From: Comamonas sp. lk
Lineage (GTDB): Bacteria > Pseudomonadota > Gammaproteobacteria > Burkholderiales > Burkholderiaceae_C
Assembly: GCA_945898105.1 (NCBI GenBank)
Contig: CAMDHL010000117.1
Span: 1-6,843 of the forward strand
Direction of reading: 5' to 3'
Length of the DNA stretch: 6,843 nucleotides
The position numbers and the translations under genes are program-made. Below, piece by piece: positions 1-5,251 of the stretch; within the stretch, counting starts at the first letter, position 1; each line of letters begins with the position of its first letter. The notes below the pieces were generated by a model, which saw nothing but the letters and a program-made list of their open reading frames with translations, had not been told where the DNA came from and did not search any database.

Positions 1-162
1 ATTGGCGGTTTGATTACCTCTACCTTGCTGAGTTTGTTGGTGGTGCCGGCGGTGTTTACCTATATTGATGATCTAGAAGGCTGGCTCAAGCGCATGTTGG
101 GCAGATTGCGCAAGGGGCACAATGCGCCAACGCCTGAATTCGAACGAACAGATCCCGTATGA
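1..162 (+). CDS. RND efflux transporter permease subunit, C-terminal end (partial)
   Basis: Frame 1 is open from the first base to a TGA at 160-162, giving 53 residues. It starts with a hydrophobic stretch containing the block GGLITSTLLSLLVVPAVFTY, which is characteristic of the last transmembrane helix of RND permeases. A short charged cytoplasmic tail (WLKRMLGRLRKG and onwards) follows. RND permeases are large inner-membrane proton antiporters that work with a periplasmic adaptor and an outer-membrane channel to export drugs, solvents or metals. The substrate cannot be judged from this fragment, but the helix looks more like the hydrophobe/HAE1 type than the metal type. The 5' part of the gene, about 95 percent of it, lies outside the window. 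Its stop overlaps the start of the next small ORF by ATGA, an arrangement typical of an efflux operon. Confidence 0.85.
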   Translation: MGGLITSTLLSLLVVPAVFTYIDDLEGWLKRMLGRLRKGHNAPTPEFERTDPV

Positions 163-296
163 ATGCCCAACTGAAGCTCGAAGCCCCTGTCATTGCAATA
201 TTCATCAAGGCGACCTTTTGCGCCCGGCGCCTGACAGTCACCCTTTGCGGTGTTGCTGTGCTGAACGCTTGCCTGATTGCGCAGTTGTCGCCCTGA
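159..296 (+). CDS. Small ORF (45 aa) with lipobox-like motif, possible remnant of an efflux outer-membrane lipoprotein
   Basis: The ATG at 159 overlaps the RND permease stop (ATGA), so translational coupling is possible. The product has a basic pair (R23-R24), then a hydrophobic run LTVTLCGVAVLNAC ending at C38, and stops seven residues later. L35-N-A-C38 resembles a lipoprotein signal-peptidase II site. In many proteobacterial RND operons the gene after the permease encodes a NodT-type outer-membrane lipoprotein with just such an N-terminus. Here the reading frame ends before any mature domain, and the glutamine synthetase-like gene follows at 315. I therefore suspect a remnant left by a deletion. 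It could also be a genuine small membrane or lipoprotein, or a chance ORF. There is no independent ribosome binding site beyond the permease coding sequence. Confidence 0.35.
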   Translation: MNAQLKLEAPVIAIFIKATFCARRLTVTLCGVAVLNACLIAQLSP

Positions 297-314
297 TTGA
301 ATCCTGAGGTAGCT

Positions 315-1652
315 ATGGCAGATATGTCCTTGGAAGAGCGGATTAGCGCGCTGCAAGCGCAGGGTATCCATTCGGTTTTGGCTCAGTTTTGCGATATGCA
401 TGGCGTGGCCAAAGGAAAGCTGGTTCCGCTGGACAATTTGCAGGAATGGGTGGAGCAGGGTGCCGGGTTTGCCGGGCCCAGCATATGGGGCACGGGGCTA
501 CCGCGCTATGGCGCTAGCAGCGAATACTACGGTCGTGTGCAGCTAGAGAGCCTGCGTCCCTTGCCCTTTATGCCGGGCGTCGCGCATGCGGTGTGCGATG
601 GCTTTGCGGGCGGTCAGCCGCTAAATACCTGTTCACGCCAAGTACTCAAAGCGGCCACCGACGCACTAACCCGGCGTGGCTGGACGATGTGGGTGGGCAT
701 TGAGCCCGAATTTTTTCTTTTGCGCCAGGATGCAGCAGGGCAGTGGGCTTTGGCCGATGCGCATGACACGCTGGACAAACCGTCTTACGACCTCAAAGCT
801 ATCCACCGCAATTACGCTTTTTTAGACGATATGCGGGTGGCACTGGGCGCTTTAGGTTTTCGCTTGCAGCAGATGGACCATGAAGACGCCTGTGGCCAAT
901 ATGAAATCAATTACGCCCACGACGACGCGCTGGCGGCTGCTGACCGGTACATGCTGTTCAAGGTGACGGCCCATGCGATTGCGCAGCGCCACGGGCAGGT
1001 GTTTAGCAGCATGCCCAAACCGCTGGCGCATGCGCCGGGCAGTGGCTTGCATTTCCACATCAGCATTACGGATGCAGAGGGTAGGGCGGTGTTTGCCGAT
1101 GCGGCGGGCAGCTTGGGCCTCAGTACGGCGGGTCACCAGTTCGCGGCAGGGCTTTTGCACCATGCCGATGCCCTGGCCGCGCTGTGTGCGCCCACGGTTA
1201 ACAGCTACAAACGCCTGGCCAGCAGCCCCAGCGCCTCGGGCACGACCTGGTCGCCAGTATGGAAGGCCTATGGCGATAACAACCGCACCTGCTTGCTGCG
1301 CACCGTGGCGGGCCGCATGGAGTGGCGCTTGCCCGATCCATCCTGCAATATTTACGCAGCGCTGGCTGGGGTAGTGCATGCGGGCCTTCACGGCATTGAT
1401 AGCGCCATGGTGCCGCCAGTGCCTTGCAATGAAGACTTGTACGCCCGCCATACCAGCGGCCAGCCCATGCCTGCACGGTTACCTAAAGACCTTGACGGTG
1501 CGATAGATGCGCTGCAAGCGGACAGCGTGTTGCGCGCCGCCGTAGGTGAGGCCTTTTGCGCGCAGTGGATCGGGCTCAAACGTGCCGAGTGGGACAACTA
1601 TGCCCAGCACGTTAGCACCTGGGAAATGCAGCGCTACGCCGACGCGTTTTAA
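315..1652 (+). CDS. glnT: Type III glutamine synthetase-like ligase (GlnT / gamma-glutamylmethylamide synthetase family)
   Basis: This is a 445-residue cytoplasmic ATP-dependent ligase of the glutamine synthetase fold, joining ammonia or an amine to the gamma-carboxyl of glutamate. The N-terminal beta-grasp part includes FCDMHGVAKGKLVP (25-38) and GAGFAG (49-54). The catalytic part shows the metal-binding pair in GIEPEFF (E130, E132), then HEDACGQYEI (189-198), the HxH of GSGLHFHIS (H246, H248), NSYKRL (296-301), NNRTCLLR (322-329) and EWRLPDPSCNIYAA (336-349). These are the expected glutamate, ATP and metal sites, and the length fits the GlnT family. Members are variously described as type III glutamine synthetases or gamma-glutamylmethylamide synthetases, and the sequence does not settle whether ammonia or an alkylamine is used. 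I chose the ATG at 315 because GAGG (306-309) precedes it by 5 nt; a TTG at 297 is in frame but lacks such a site. The canonical NLYDLP adenylylation-loop motif is absent; DLYARH (374-379) sits in its place. No clear own promoter was seen in 163-314. Confidence 0.88.
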   Translation: MADMSLEERISALQAQGIHSVLAQFCDMHGVAKGKLVPLDNLQEWVEQGAGFAGPSIWGTGLPRYGASSEYYGRVQLESLRPLPFMPGVAHAVCDGFAGGQPLNTCSRQVLKAATDALTRRGWTMWVGIEPEFFLLRQDAAGQWALADAHDTLDKPSYDLKAIHRNYAFLDDMRVALGALGFRLQQMDHEDACGQYEINYAHDDALAAADRYMLFKVTAHAIAQRHGQVFSSMPKPLAHAPGSGLHFHISITDAEGRAVFADAAGSLGLSTAGHQFAAGLLHHADALAALCAPTVNSYKRLASSPSASGTTWSPVWKAYGDNNRTCLLRTVAGRMEWRLPDPSCNIYAALAGVVHAGLHGIDSAMVPPVPCNEDLYARHTSGQPMPARLPKDLDGAIDALQADSVLRAAVGEAFCAQWIGLKRAEWDNYAQHVSTWEMQRYADAF

Positions 1653-1693
1653 GGCCTCGACGCGGGGCTGATTGCGTCCTAGAAAAGCAGATG

Positions 1694-1714
1694 CCCGCTA
1701 TTGCGCAATCCGGG
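1694..1714. repeat. Imperfect inverted repeat downstream of the glnT-like gene
   Basis: The core ATTGCGCAAT (1700-1709) is a perfect 10-bp palindrome. It is flanked by CCCG (1694-1697) and CGGG (1711-1714), which can extend the stem with a one-base asymmetry. It begins 41 bp after the ligase stop codon. No T-tract follows, so it is not a convincing intrinsic terminator. It could be a regulator site or an RNA-stabilising hairpin. The function is unknown. Confidence 0.35.
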
Positions 1715-1789
1715 AAATTGCTCTCGTTCATACCTCTGCCCATATTTCACATTGAGAAATAATAATAATTCATGGTGAAAAAATATTCC

Positions 1790-1802
1790 TAAGTTATTGA
1801 TT
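1790..1802 (-). promoter_or_regulatory. Candidate IHF binding site upstream of aceA
   Basis: Read on the minus strand, these 13 bases (AATCAATAACTTA) match the E. coli IHF consensus WATCAANNNNTTR at every defined position. They lie in the AT-rich stretch just upstream of the paired palindromes. In E. coli IHF is known to assist transcription of the aceBAK operon, so a role here is plausible. The consensus is short and AT-rich, so chance matches are common. Confidence 0.3.
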
Positions 1803-1820
1803 TAATTGGGAAAATATTTA

Positions 1821-1834
1821 GTCTTATATAAGAC
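1821..1834. promoter_or_regulatory. Perfect 14-bp palindrome, copy 1 (putative operator of aceA)
   Basis: GTCTTATATAAGAC is identical to its own reverse complement. It recurs exactly at 1851-1864, with copy starts 30 bp apart, close to three helical turns. Copy 1 is followed directly by ATAAGA (1835-1840), which resembles another half-site. The pair lies 67 to 110 bp upstream of the aceA start, in the only AT-rich segment between the two genes. This is what one expects of tandem operators for a dimeric regulator, for example of the GntR type. The regulator itself is not visible in the window. The TATAAG inside the palindrome (1827-1832) could also serve as a -10 element, in which case binding would occlude the promoter. 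Confidence 0.7.
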
Positions 1835-1850
1835 ATAAGATTGTTCCTCT

Positions 1851-1864
1851 GTCTTATATAAGAC
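1851..1864. promoter_or_regulatory. Perfect 14-bp palindrome, copy 2 (putative operator of aceA)
   Basis: This is a second exact copy of GTCTTATATAAGAC. It lies 16 bp after the end of copy 1 and ends 66 bp before the aceA ATG. The sequence between the copies (ATAAGATTGTTCCTCT) is not repeated, so the duplication covers the palindrome and not a longer segment. That favours selection for the site over a recent tandem duplication. Confidence 0.7.
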
Positions 1865-1920
1865 CTACAATTGCGGCACTGCACCATGCGCCACAGTGGC
1901 CTGGGCACTGATTAACCACA

Positions 1921-1925
1921 AGGAG
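1921..1925 (+). promoter_or_regulatory. Strong Shine-Dalgarno site of aceA
   Basis: AGGAG precedes the ATG at 1931 by a 5-nt T-run. It fixes the aceA start and is the strongest ribosome binding site in the window, in keeping with a highly expressed central-metabolism enzyme. Confidence 0.85.
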
Positions 1926-1930
1926 TTTTT

Positions 1931-3250
1931 ATGCCGCACGCACTCAATGCACAACTCAGCCGCGAACAACAAGTCGCACAACTGGAAAAAGATTGGGCCA
2001 CCAACCCGCGTTGGAAAGGTATCAAGCGCGGTTACTCGGCAGCCGACGTAGTCCGCCTGCGCGGCTCTTTCCAGGTGGAGCACACGCTGGCCCGTCGTGG
2101 CGCCGAAAAACTGTGGGACTTGCTACATGACGAGCCCTATGTCAACTGTCTCGGCGCGCTGACCGGCGGCCAGGCCATGCAACAAGTCAAGGCCGGTGTG
2201 AAAGCCATTTACCTGTCGGGCTGGCAAGTCGCCGCCGACAGCAATGAATATTCCGCCATGTACCCCGACCAATCTTTGTACCCCGTAGATTCGGTGCCTA
2301 AAGTGGTTGAGCGCATTAACAATTCCTTTACCCGTGCCGACGAAATCCAATGGTCCAAAGGCGTAGGCCCTGGCGACAAAGGCTATATCGACTACCACGC
2401 GCCCATCGTGGCTGATGCGGAAGCGGGCTTTGGTGGCGTGCTCAATGCCTACGAACTCATGAAAGCCATGATCCGCTCGGGCGCGGGCGGCGTGCACTTT
2501 GAAGACCAACTGGCTTCAGTGAAAAAATGCGGCCACATGGGTGGCAAAGTTTTGGTGCCCACCACCGAAGCAGTGCAAAAACTGAAAGCCGCGCGGATGG
2601 CCGCTGACGTGTATGGGGTGCCCACCCTGGTGATCGCCCGCACTGATGCCGAAGCGGCTGATCTGGTGACCAGCGACTTCGACCCCATCGATCAACCCTT
2701 CCTGACTGGTGAGCGCACCTCCGAAGGTTTTTACAAAACCCGCAAAGGCATGGACCAGGCCGTGGCCCGCTCGGTGGCCTATGCTGAGTACGCCGATTTG
2801 GTTTGGTGTGAAACCGGCACGCCGGACCTGGACTTCGCGCGCAAATACGCCGAAGCCGTACACGACAAACACCCCGGCAAGATGCTGGCTGACAACTGCT
2901 CGCCATCGTTCAACTGGAAGAAAAATCTGGACGATGCCACCATCGCCAAGTTCCAGCGCGAGCTTGGCGCCATGGGCTACAAATACCAGTTCATCACGCT
3001 GGCCGGGATCCACAACATGTGGTACCACATGTTTGACCTGTCACAAGACTACGTTAAGCGCGGCATGACCGCCTATGTGGAAAAAGTGCAAGAGCCCGAA
3101 TTCGCCGCCCGCGAGCGTGGCTACAGTTTTGTGTCGCATCAGCAAGAAGTGGGCACCGGCTACTTTGACGAAATTACCACCGTCATCCAAGGTGGCCGCT
3201 CCAGCGTCACCGCGCTGACTGGTTCGACTGAAGAAGAGCAGGTCCACTAA
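1931..3250 (+). CDS. aceA: Isocitrate lyase
   Basis: Isocitrate lyase cleaves isocitrate to glyoxylate and succinate. It is the first step of the glyoxylate shunt, which lets the cell grow on acetate, fatty acids or other C2-yielding substrates, and it acts in the cytoplasm as a tetramer. The 439-residue product is slightly longer than E. coli AceA (434). It carries the signature KKCGHMGGK with catalytic Cys200, the substrate-binding [10 protein letters not shown] (96-105), the metal-binding [10 protein letters not shown] (160-169), the NCSPSFNW block (322-329) and a typical end [12 protein letters not shown]. The start at 1931 is supported by AGGAG 5 nt upstream. No malate synthase or isocitrate dehydrogenase kinase/phosphatase gene is adjacent, so it appears to be a single-gene transcription unit. 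It is bounded by the paired palindromes upstream and an intrinsic terminator downstream. All catalytic motifs are intact. Confidence 0.98.
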   Translation: MPHALNAQLSREQQVAQLEKDWATNPRWKGIKRGYSAADVVRLRGSFQVEHTLARRGAEKLWDLLHDEPYVNCLGALTGGQAMQQVKAGVKAIYLSGWQVAADSNEYSAMYPDQSLYPVDSVPKVVERINNSFTRADEIQWSKGVGPGDKGYIDYHAPIVADAEAGFGGVLNAYELMKAMIRSGAGGVHFEDQLASVKKCGHMGGKVLVPTTEAVQKLKAARMAADVYGVPTLVIARTDAEAADLVTSDFDPIDQPFLTGERTSEGFYKTRKGMDQAVARSVAYAEYADLVWCETGTPDLDFARKYAEAVHDKHPGKMLADNCSPSFNWKKNLDDATIAKFQRELGAMGYKYQFITLAGIHNMWYHMFDLSQDYVKRGMTAYVEKVQEPEFAARERGYSFVSHQQEVGTGYFDEITTVIQGGRSSVTALTGSTEEEQVH

Positions 3251-3254
3251 ATCG

Positions 3255-3272
3255 CGGCCCCCCGCCGGGCCG
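3255..3272 (+). repeat. Small GC-rich hairpin just after aceA
   Basis: CGGCCC (3255-3260) pairs perfectly with GGGCCG (3267-3272) around a 6-nt loop, five bases after the aceA stop. There is no T-tract, so it is not a terminator by itself. It may protect the mRNA 3' end together with the terminator at 3301. Confidence 0.4.
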
Positions 3273-3300
3273 TTCGCGGCTTGGGTGCTGGGCATTAGCG

Positions 3301-3335
3301 AAAAGGGCGGGTACGCGAGTGCCTGCCCTTTTTTT
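3301..3335 (+). terminator. Rho-independent terminator of aceA
   Basis: AAAAGGGCGGG (3301-3311) pairs with CCTGCCCTTTT (3322-3332) as an 11-bp stem with one G-T wobble (3309 with 3324) and a 10-nt loop. A run of seven T covers 3329-3335. This is a textbook intrinsic terminator, 50 bp after the aceA stop. On the minus strand the same stem has TTTT after it but an A-C mismatch in place of the wobble. It might therefore also stop transcription from the opposing gene, less efficiently. Confidence 0.9.
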
Positions 3336-3369
3336 ATTCCTATGAGAAAAGTATTTTTCTCATAGGAAT
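3336..3369. repeat. Perfect inverted repeat, 15-bp arms, 4-nt loop, between convergent genes
   Basis: ATTCCTATGAGAAAA (3336-3350) is the exact reverse complement of TTTTCTCATAGGAAT (3355-3369), separated by GTAT. It starts right after the T-tract of the aceA terminator, and its last base is also the last base of the opposing gene's TAA stop. An AT-rich perfect stem here would form a hairpin at the 3' end of the minus-strand mRNA. No T-tract follows on that strand (it reads into A7), so a classic terminator is not certain. mRNA 3'-end protection or a protein-binding site are alternatives. Confidence 0.85.
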
Positions 3370-4991
3370 TACATACCCGCCACCAGCCCATCGCGCCGCG
3401 TATCACTAGCTGCCACATAGCCTTCCTTGCCGGGATCGCCAGCACGCCAGATGAATTGGCCCGCCCCAAAGTCTTGGTAGCTGTCGTTCATCACTTCCAT
3501 CTGGTGGCCACGTGATGCCAAACCTTGCACGGTGGCGGTGGGCATGCCGGATTCGACGTTAATGGCCAAGCCGGTGTTAAACCGCCAACGTGGTGCGTCG
3601 CAAGCGGCTTGCGGGTTTTGGCCGTAGTCCAGCATGCGCACCAAGGTTTGCATATGGCCCTGGGGTTGCATATTGGCGCCCATCACGCCAAAGCTCATCA
3701 CCGGTTGGCCGTCCCGCGTCAGGAAGGCGGGGATGATGGTGTGAAACGGCTTTTTGCCCGGCGCGACCAGGTTGGCGGTGTTGAGCGCATGTGGGTCGGT
3801 GCTAAAGCCGTGGCCCCGGTTTTGCAAGCTGATACCAAACTGCGGCTCTACGCAGCCCGAGCCAAAGCCCATGTAGTTGCTTTGGATAAAGCTGACCATC
3901 ATGCCGCTTTCATCGGCAGTTGTTAGATACACCGTGCCGCCCTGGGCCGGGTTGCCGGGGCCAAAGCTTTGGGCGCGTTGCATGTCGATCAATGCGGCGC
4001 GCCGGGCCAGGTACTGCGGGTCTAGCAGTTGCGCGGTGCTAAGGGCCATCGCTTGCGGATCGGCCACGTAGCGATAGACATCGGCGAAGGCGAGTTTCAT
4101 GGCCTCGATTTGCACATGCTGGCTGCCCACGCCGTCGCGCGCCATGCCTGCGATATCAAAGTGTTCCAGTATGCCTAGCGCCATCAGCGCGGCGATGCCC
4201 TGGCCGCTGGGCGGAATTTCGTGCACCGTGTAGCCCCGGTAGTTATGCGCCAGTGGCGTCACCCATTCAGGTTGAAAAGCCGCCAGGTCTGAGGCGCGCA
4301 GGCTGCCGCCGTGTTCACTGGAAAAGTGCTCCAGCGCTTGGGCCATCTCGCCTCTATAAAAAGATTCGCCCAGGCTTGCTGCGATAGCTCGCAGGCCGCG
4401 TGCTGCTGCCGGAAATTGAAATAACTCGCCCACCTTTGGGGCACGTCCGTAGGGCAAAAAGTGGTTGGCAAAGCCCGGCTGGTTTTGCAGCTCGGGTGTG
4501 GCAGCGGCCCACTTTTGCTGGACCACGACGGGCACCAAATAGCCGCGTTCGGCTATCTCAATGGCAGGCTGCATCAAATCAGCGAAAGGTAGTTTGCCAA
4601 AGCGTTGGCTCATGGTCGCCCAGGCGGCGACGGCGCCGGGTACGGTGACCGCGTCCAGCCCGCGCTTGGGCGGAGTGGCCAAGGCGCTGCCGTATTTGCC
4701 GTGAAAGTAGTCCGGCGTCCAGGCCGCTGGCGCGTGGCCCGAACTGTTGAGGCCGTGTAGTTGTTGACCATCCCACAAAATGCAAAACGCATCCGAACCC
4801 AGCCCGTTGCTGACTGGCTCGCAAATCGTCAGCGCGGCGGCAGCGGCAATGGCTGCGTCCACTGCATTGCCGCCTTGCCAAAGCATGCGCAAACCCGCTT
4901 GCGCGGCCAGCGGGTGCGAGGTGCTGACGATGTTGCGGGCAAACACCGGCAGACGGGTGCTGCTGTAAGGGTTGGAAAAATCAAACTGCAT
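3369..4991 (-). CDS. Gamma-glutamyltransferase family Ntn hydrolase, non-canonical (YwrD-like)
   Basis: This 540-residue member of the gamma-glutamyltranspeptidase family is made as a precursor that cleaves itself before a catalytic threonine to give large and small subunits. The likely nucleophile is T353 in GGTVYLTTAD, giving subunits of about 352 and 188 residues. Family blocks include HPLAAQAGL (26-34), GGNAVDAAIAAA (40-51), VPGAVAAW (117-124), EIPPSGQG (258-265) and SNYMGFGSG (371-379). No signal peptide is visible, so it should be cytoplasmic, unlike E. coli GGT. The canonical Arg that holds the gamma-glutamyl carboxylate (DFRExAP) aligns with S84 in LNSSGHAP, and the canonical acidic pair aligns with H394-G395. 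Activity on glutathione is therefore doubtful; another gamma-glutamyl compound or an acyl amide is possible. The ATG at 4991 has no clear Shine-Dalgarno site, but no better in-frame start exists before an upstream stop. It lies 251 bp after the Rieske gene in the same direction, and co-transcription is uncertain. Confidence 0.9.
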   Translation of the reverse strand: MQFDFSNPYSSTRLPVFARNIVSTSHPLAAQAGLRMLWQGGNAVDAAIAAAAALTICEPVSNGLGSDAFCILWDGQQLHGLNSSGHAPAAWTPDYFHGKYGSALATPPKRGLDAVTVPGAVAAWATMSQRFGKLPFADLMQPAIEIAERGYLVPVVVQQKWAAATPELQNQPGFANHFLPYGRAPKVGELFQFPAAARGLRAIAASLGESFYRGEMAQALEHFSSEHGGSLRASDLAAFQPEWVTPLAHNYRGYTVHEIPPSGQGIAALMALGILEHFDIAGMARDGVGSQHVQIEAMKLAFADVYRYVADPQAMALSTAQLLDPQYLARRAALIDMQRAQSFGPGNPAQGGTVYLTTADESGMMVSFIQSNYMGFGSGCVEPQFGISLQNRGHGFSTDPHALNTANLVAPGKKPFHTIIPAFLTRDGQPVMSFGVMGANMQPQGHMQTLVRMLDYGQNPQAACDAPRWRFNTGLAINVESGMPTATVQGLASRGHQMEVMNDSYQDFGAGQFIWRAGDPGKEGYVAASDTRRDGLVAGM

Positions 4992-5114
4992 GGCGTAGGG
5001 CGGCGCGGCACCGCGATGGGGTTGAAAAAGCCGCCAGGCTCAGGATGGTCTGCAAACTTGCATCATCGCTAGGAGCAAAGCGTCGTGGCGATCCATGGGC
5101 ACTTTATTTACAAG

Positions 5115-5144
5115 CTTATCTGGATTGCTTCGCTGCGCTCTCAA
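5115..5144 (-). promoter_or_regulatory. Weak candidate promoter for the GGT-like gene
   Basis: On the minus strand TTGAGA (5139-5144) and GATAAG (5115-5120) are separated by 18 bp. They match the sigma-70 -35 and -10 hexamers at 5 and 4 of 6 positions. Transcription would begin about 115 nt before the ATG at 4991. The -35 part lies inside the dispersed repeat at 5120-5150, so the repeat may have supplied it. The match is weak and could be chance. Confidence 0.2.
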
Positions 5145-5150
5145 TGACGG
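5120..5150. repeat. Copy of a dispersed bacterial intergenic repeat
   Basis: Read on the minus strand this segment is close to the sequence GTCATTGCGAGCGCAGCGAA followed by GCAATCC, which I recognise as a repeat scattered between genes in many proteobacteria. The local copy has GAGAGCGC where GCGAGCGC is usual. ATTG and CAAT at its ends give it partial dyad symmetry. It sits in the gap between the Rieske and GGT-like genes and is often mis-annotated as coding (conceptual peptide VIESAAKQSR). It is the only copy I see in this window. Confidence 0.55.
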
Positions 5151-5237
5151 CATAGGGCTTTACAAAGTATTCCTGAGGCGGCGGATGCGTGCTGGGCATC
5201 TTAGCCTTTGGCACGCCCTGCGCGCCAGAGTTGTTCA

Positions 5238-5251
5238 GGCGCTTAAGCGCC
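5238..5251. repeat. Perfect 14-bp palindrome over the Rieske stop codon
   Basis: GGCGCTTAAGCGCC is a perfect palindrome containing the TAA stop (5243-5245 on the minus strand) of the Rieske gene. A second weak hairpin follows on the transcript (5210-5226, six pairs, 5-nt loop). Neither has a T-tract, so no intrinsic terminator is evident and readthrough towards the GGT-like gene is possible. Confidence 0.4.

Noticed and set aside
122..307. 61-aa + strand frame across the RND end and the spacer
   Set aside because: It starts inside the permease coding sequence in another frame and has a low-hydrophobicity, Cys/Pro/His-rich composition with no family resemblance. The overlapping frame at 159-296 is the better candidate.
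297..314. TTG at 297 as the start of the glnT-like gene
   Set aside because: It has no Shine-Dalgarno site and would precede the family's usual N-terminus. The ATG at 315 has GAGG at 5 nt.
852..1451. 199-aa open frame on the minus strand inside the glnT-like gene
   Set aside because: It is antisense to a gene with a full set of family motifs. The composition is what a GC-rich complementary frame gives, and no recognisable domain or ribosome binding site is seen.
1699..1714. Inverted repeat as terminator of the glnT-like gene
   Set aside because: The stem is short, has a bulge, and is followed by AAATTG with no T-tract, so an intrinsic terminator call is not justified.
2516..3028. 170-aa open frame (and a 149-aa one at 2457-2906) on the minus strand inside aceA
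   Set aside because: Shadow frames of the intact isocitrate lyase gene. They show no domain, and their overlap with each other in different frames shows how easily such frames stay open here.
4992..5096. Short minus-strand peptide-coding frame (about 18 residues, starting MDRHDALLLAMM) in the leader of the GGT-like gene
   Set aside because: Very short, with no ribosome binding site and no attenuator-like structure between it and the gene; best treated as chance.
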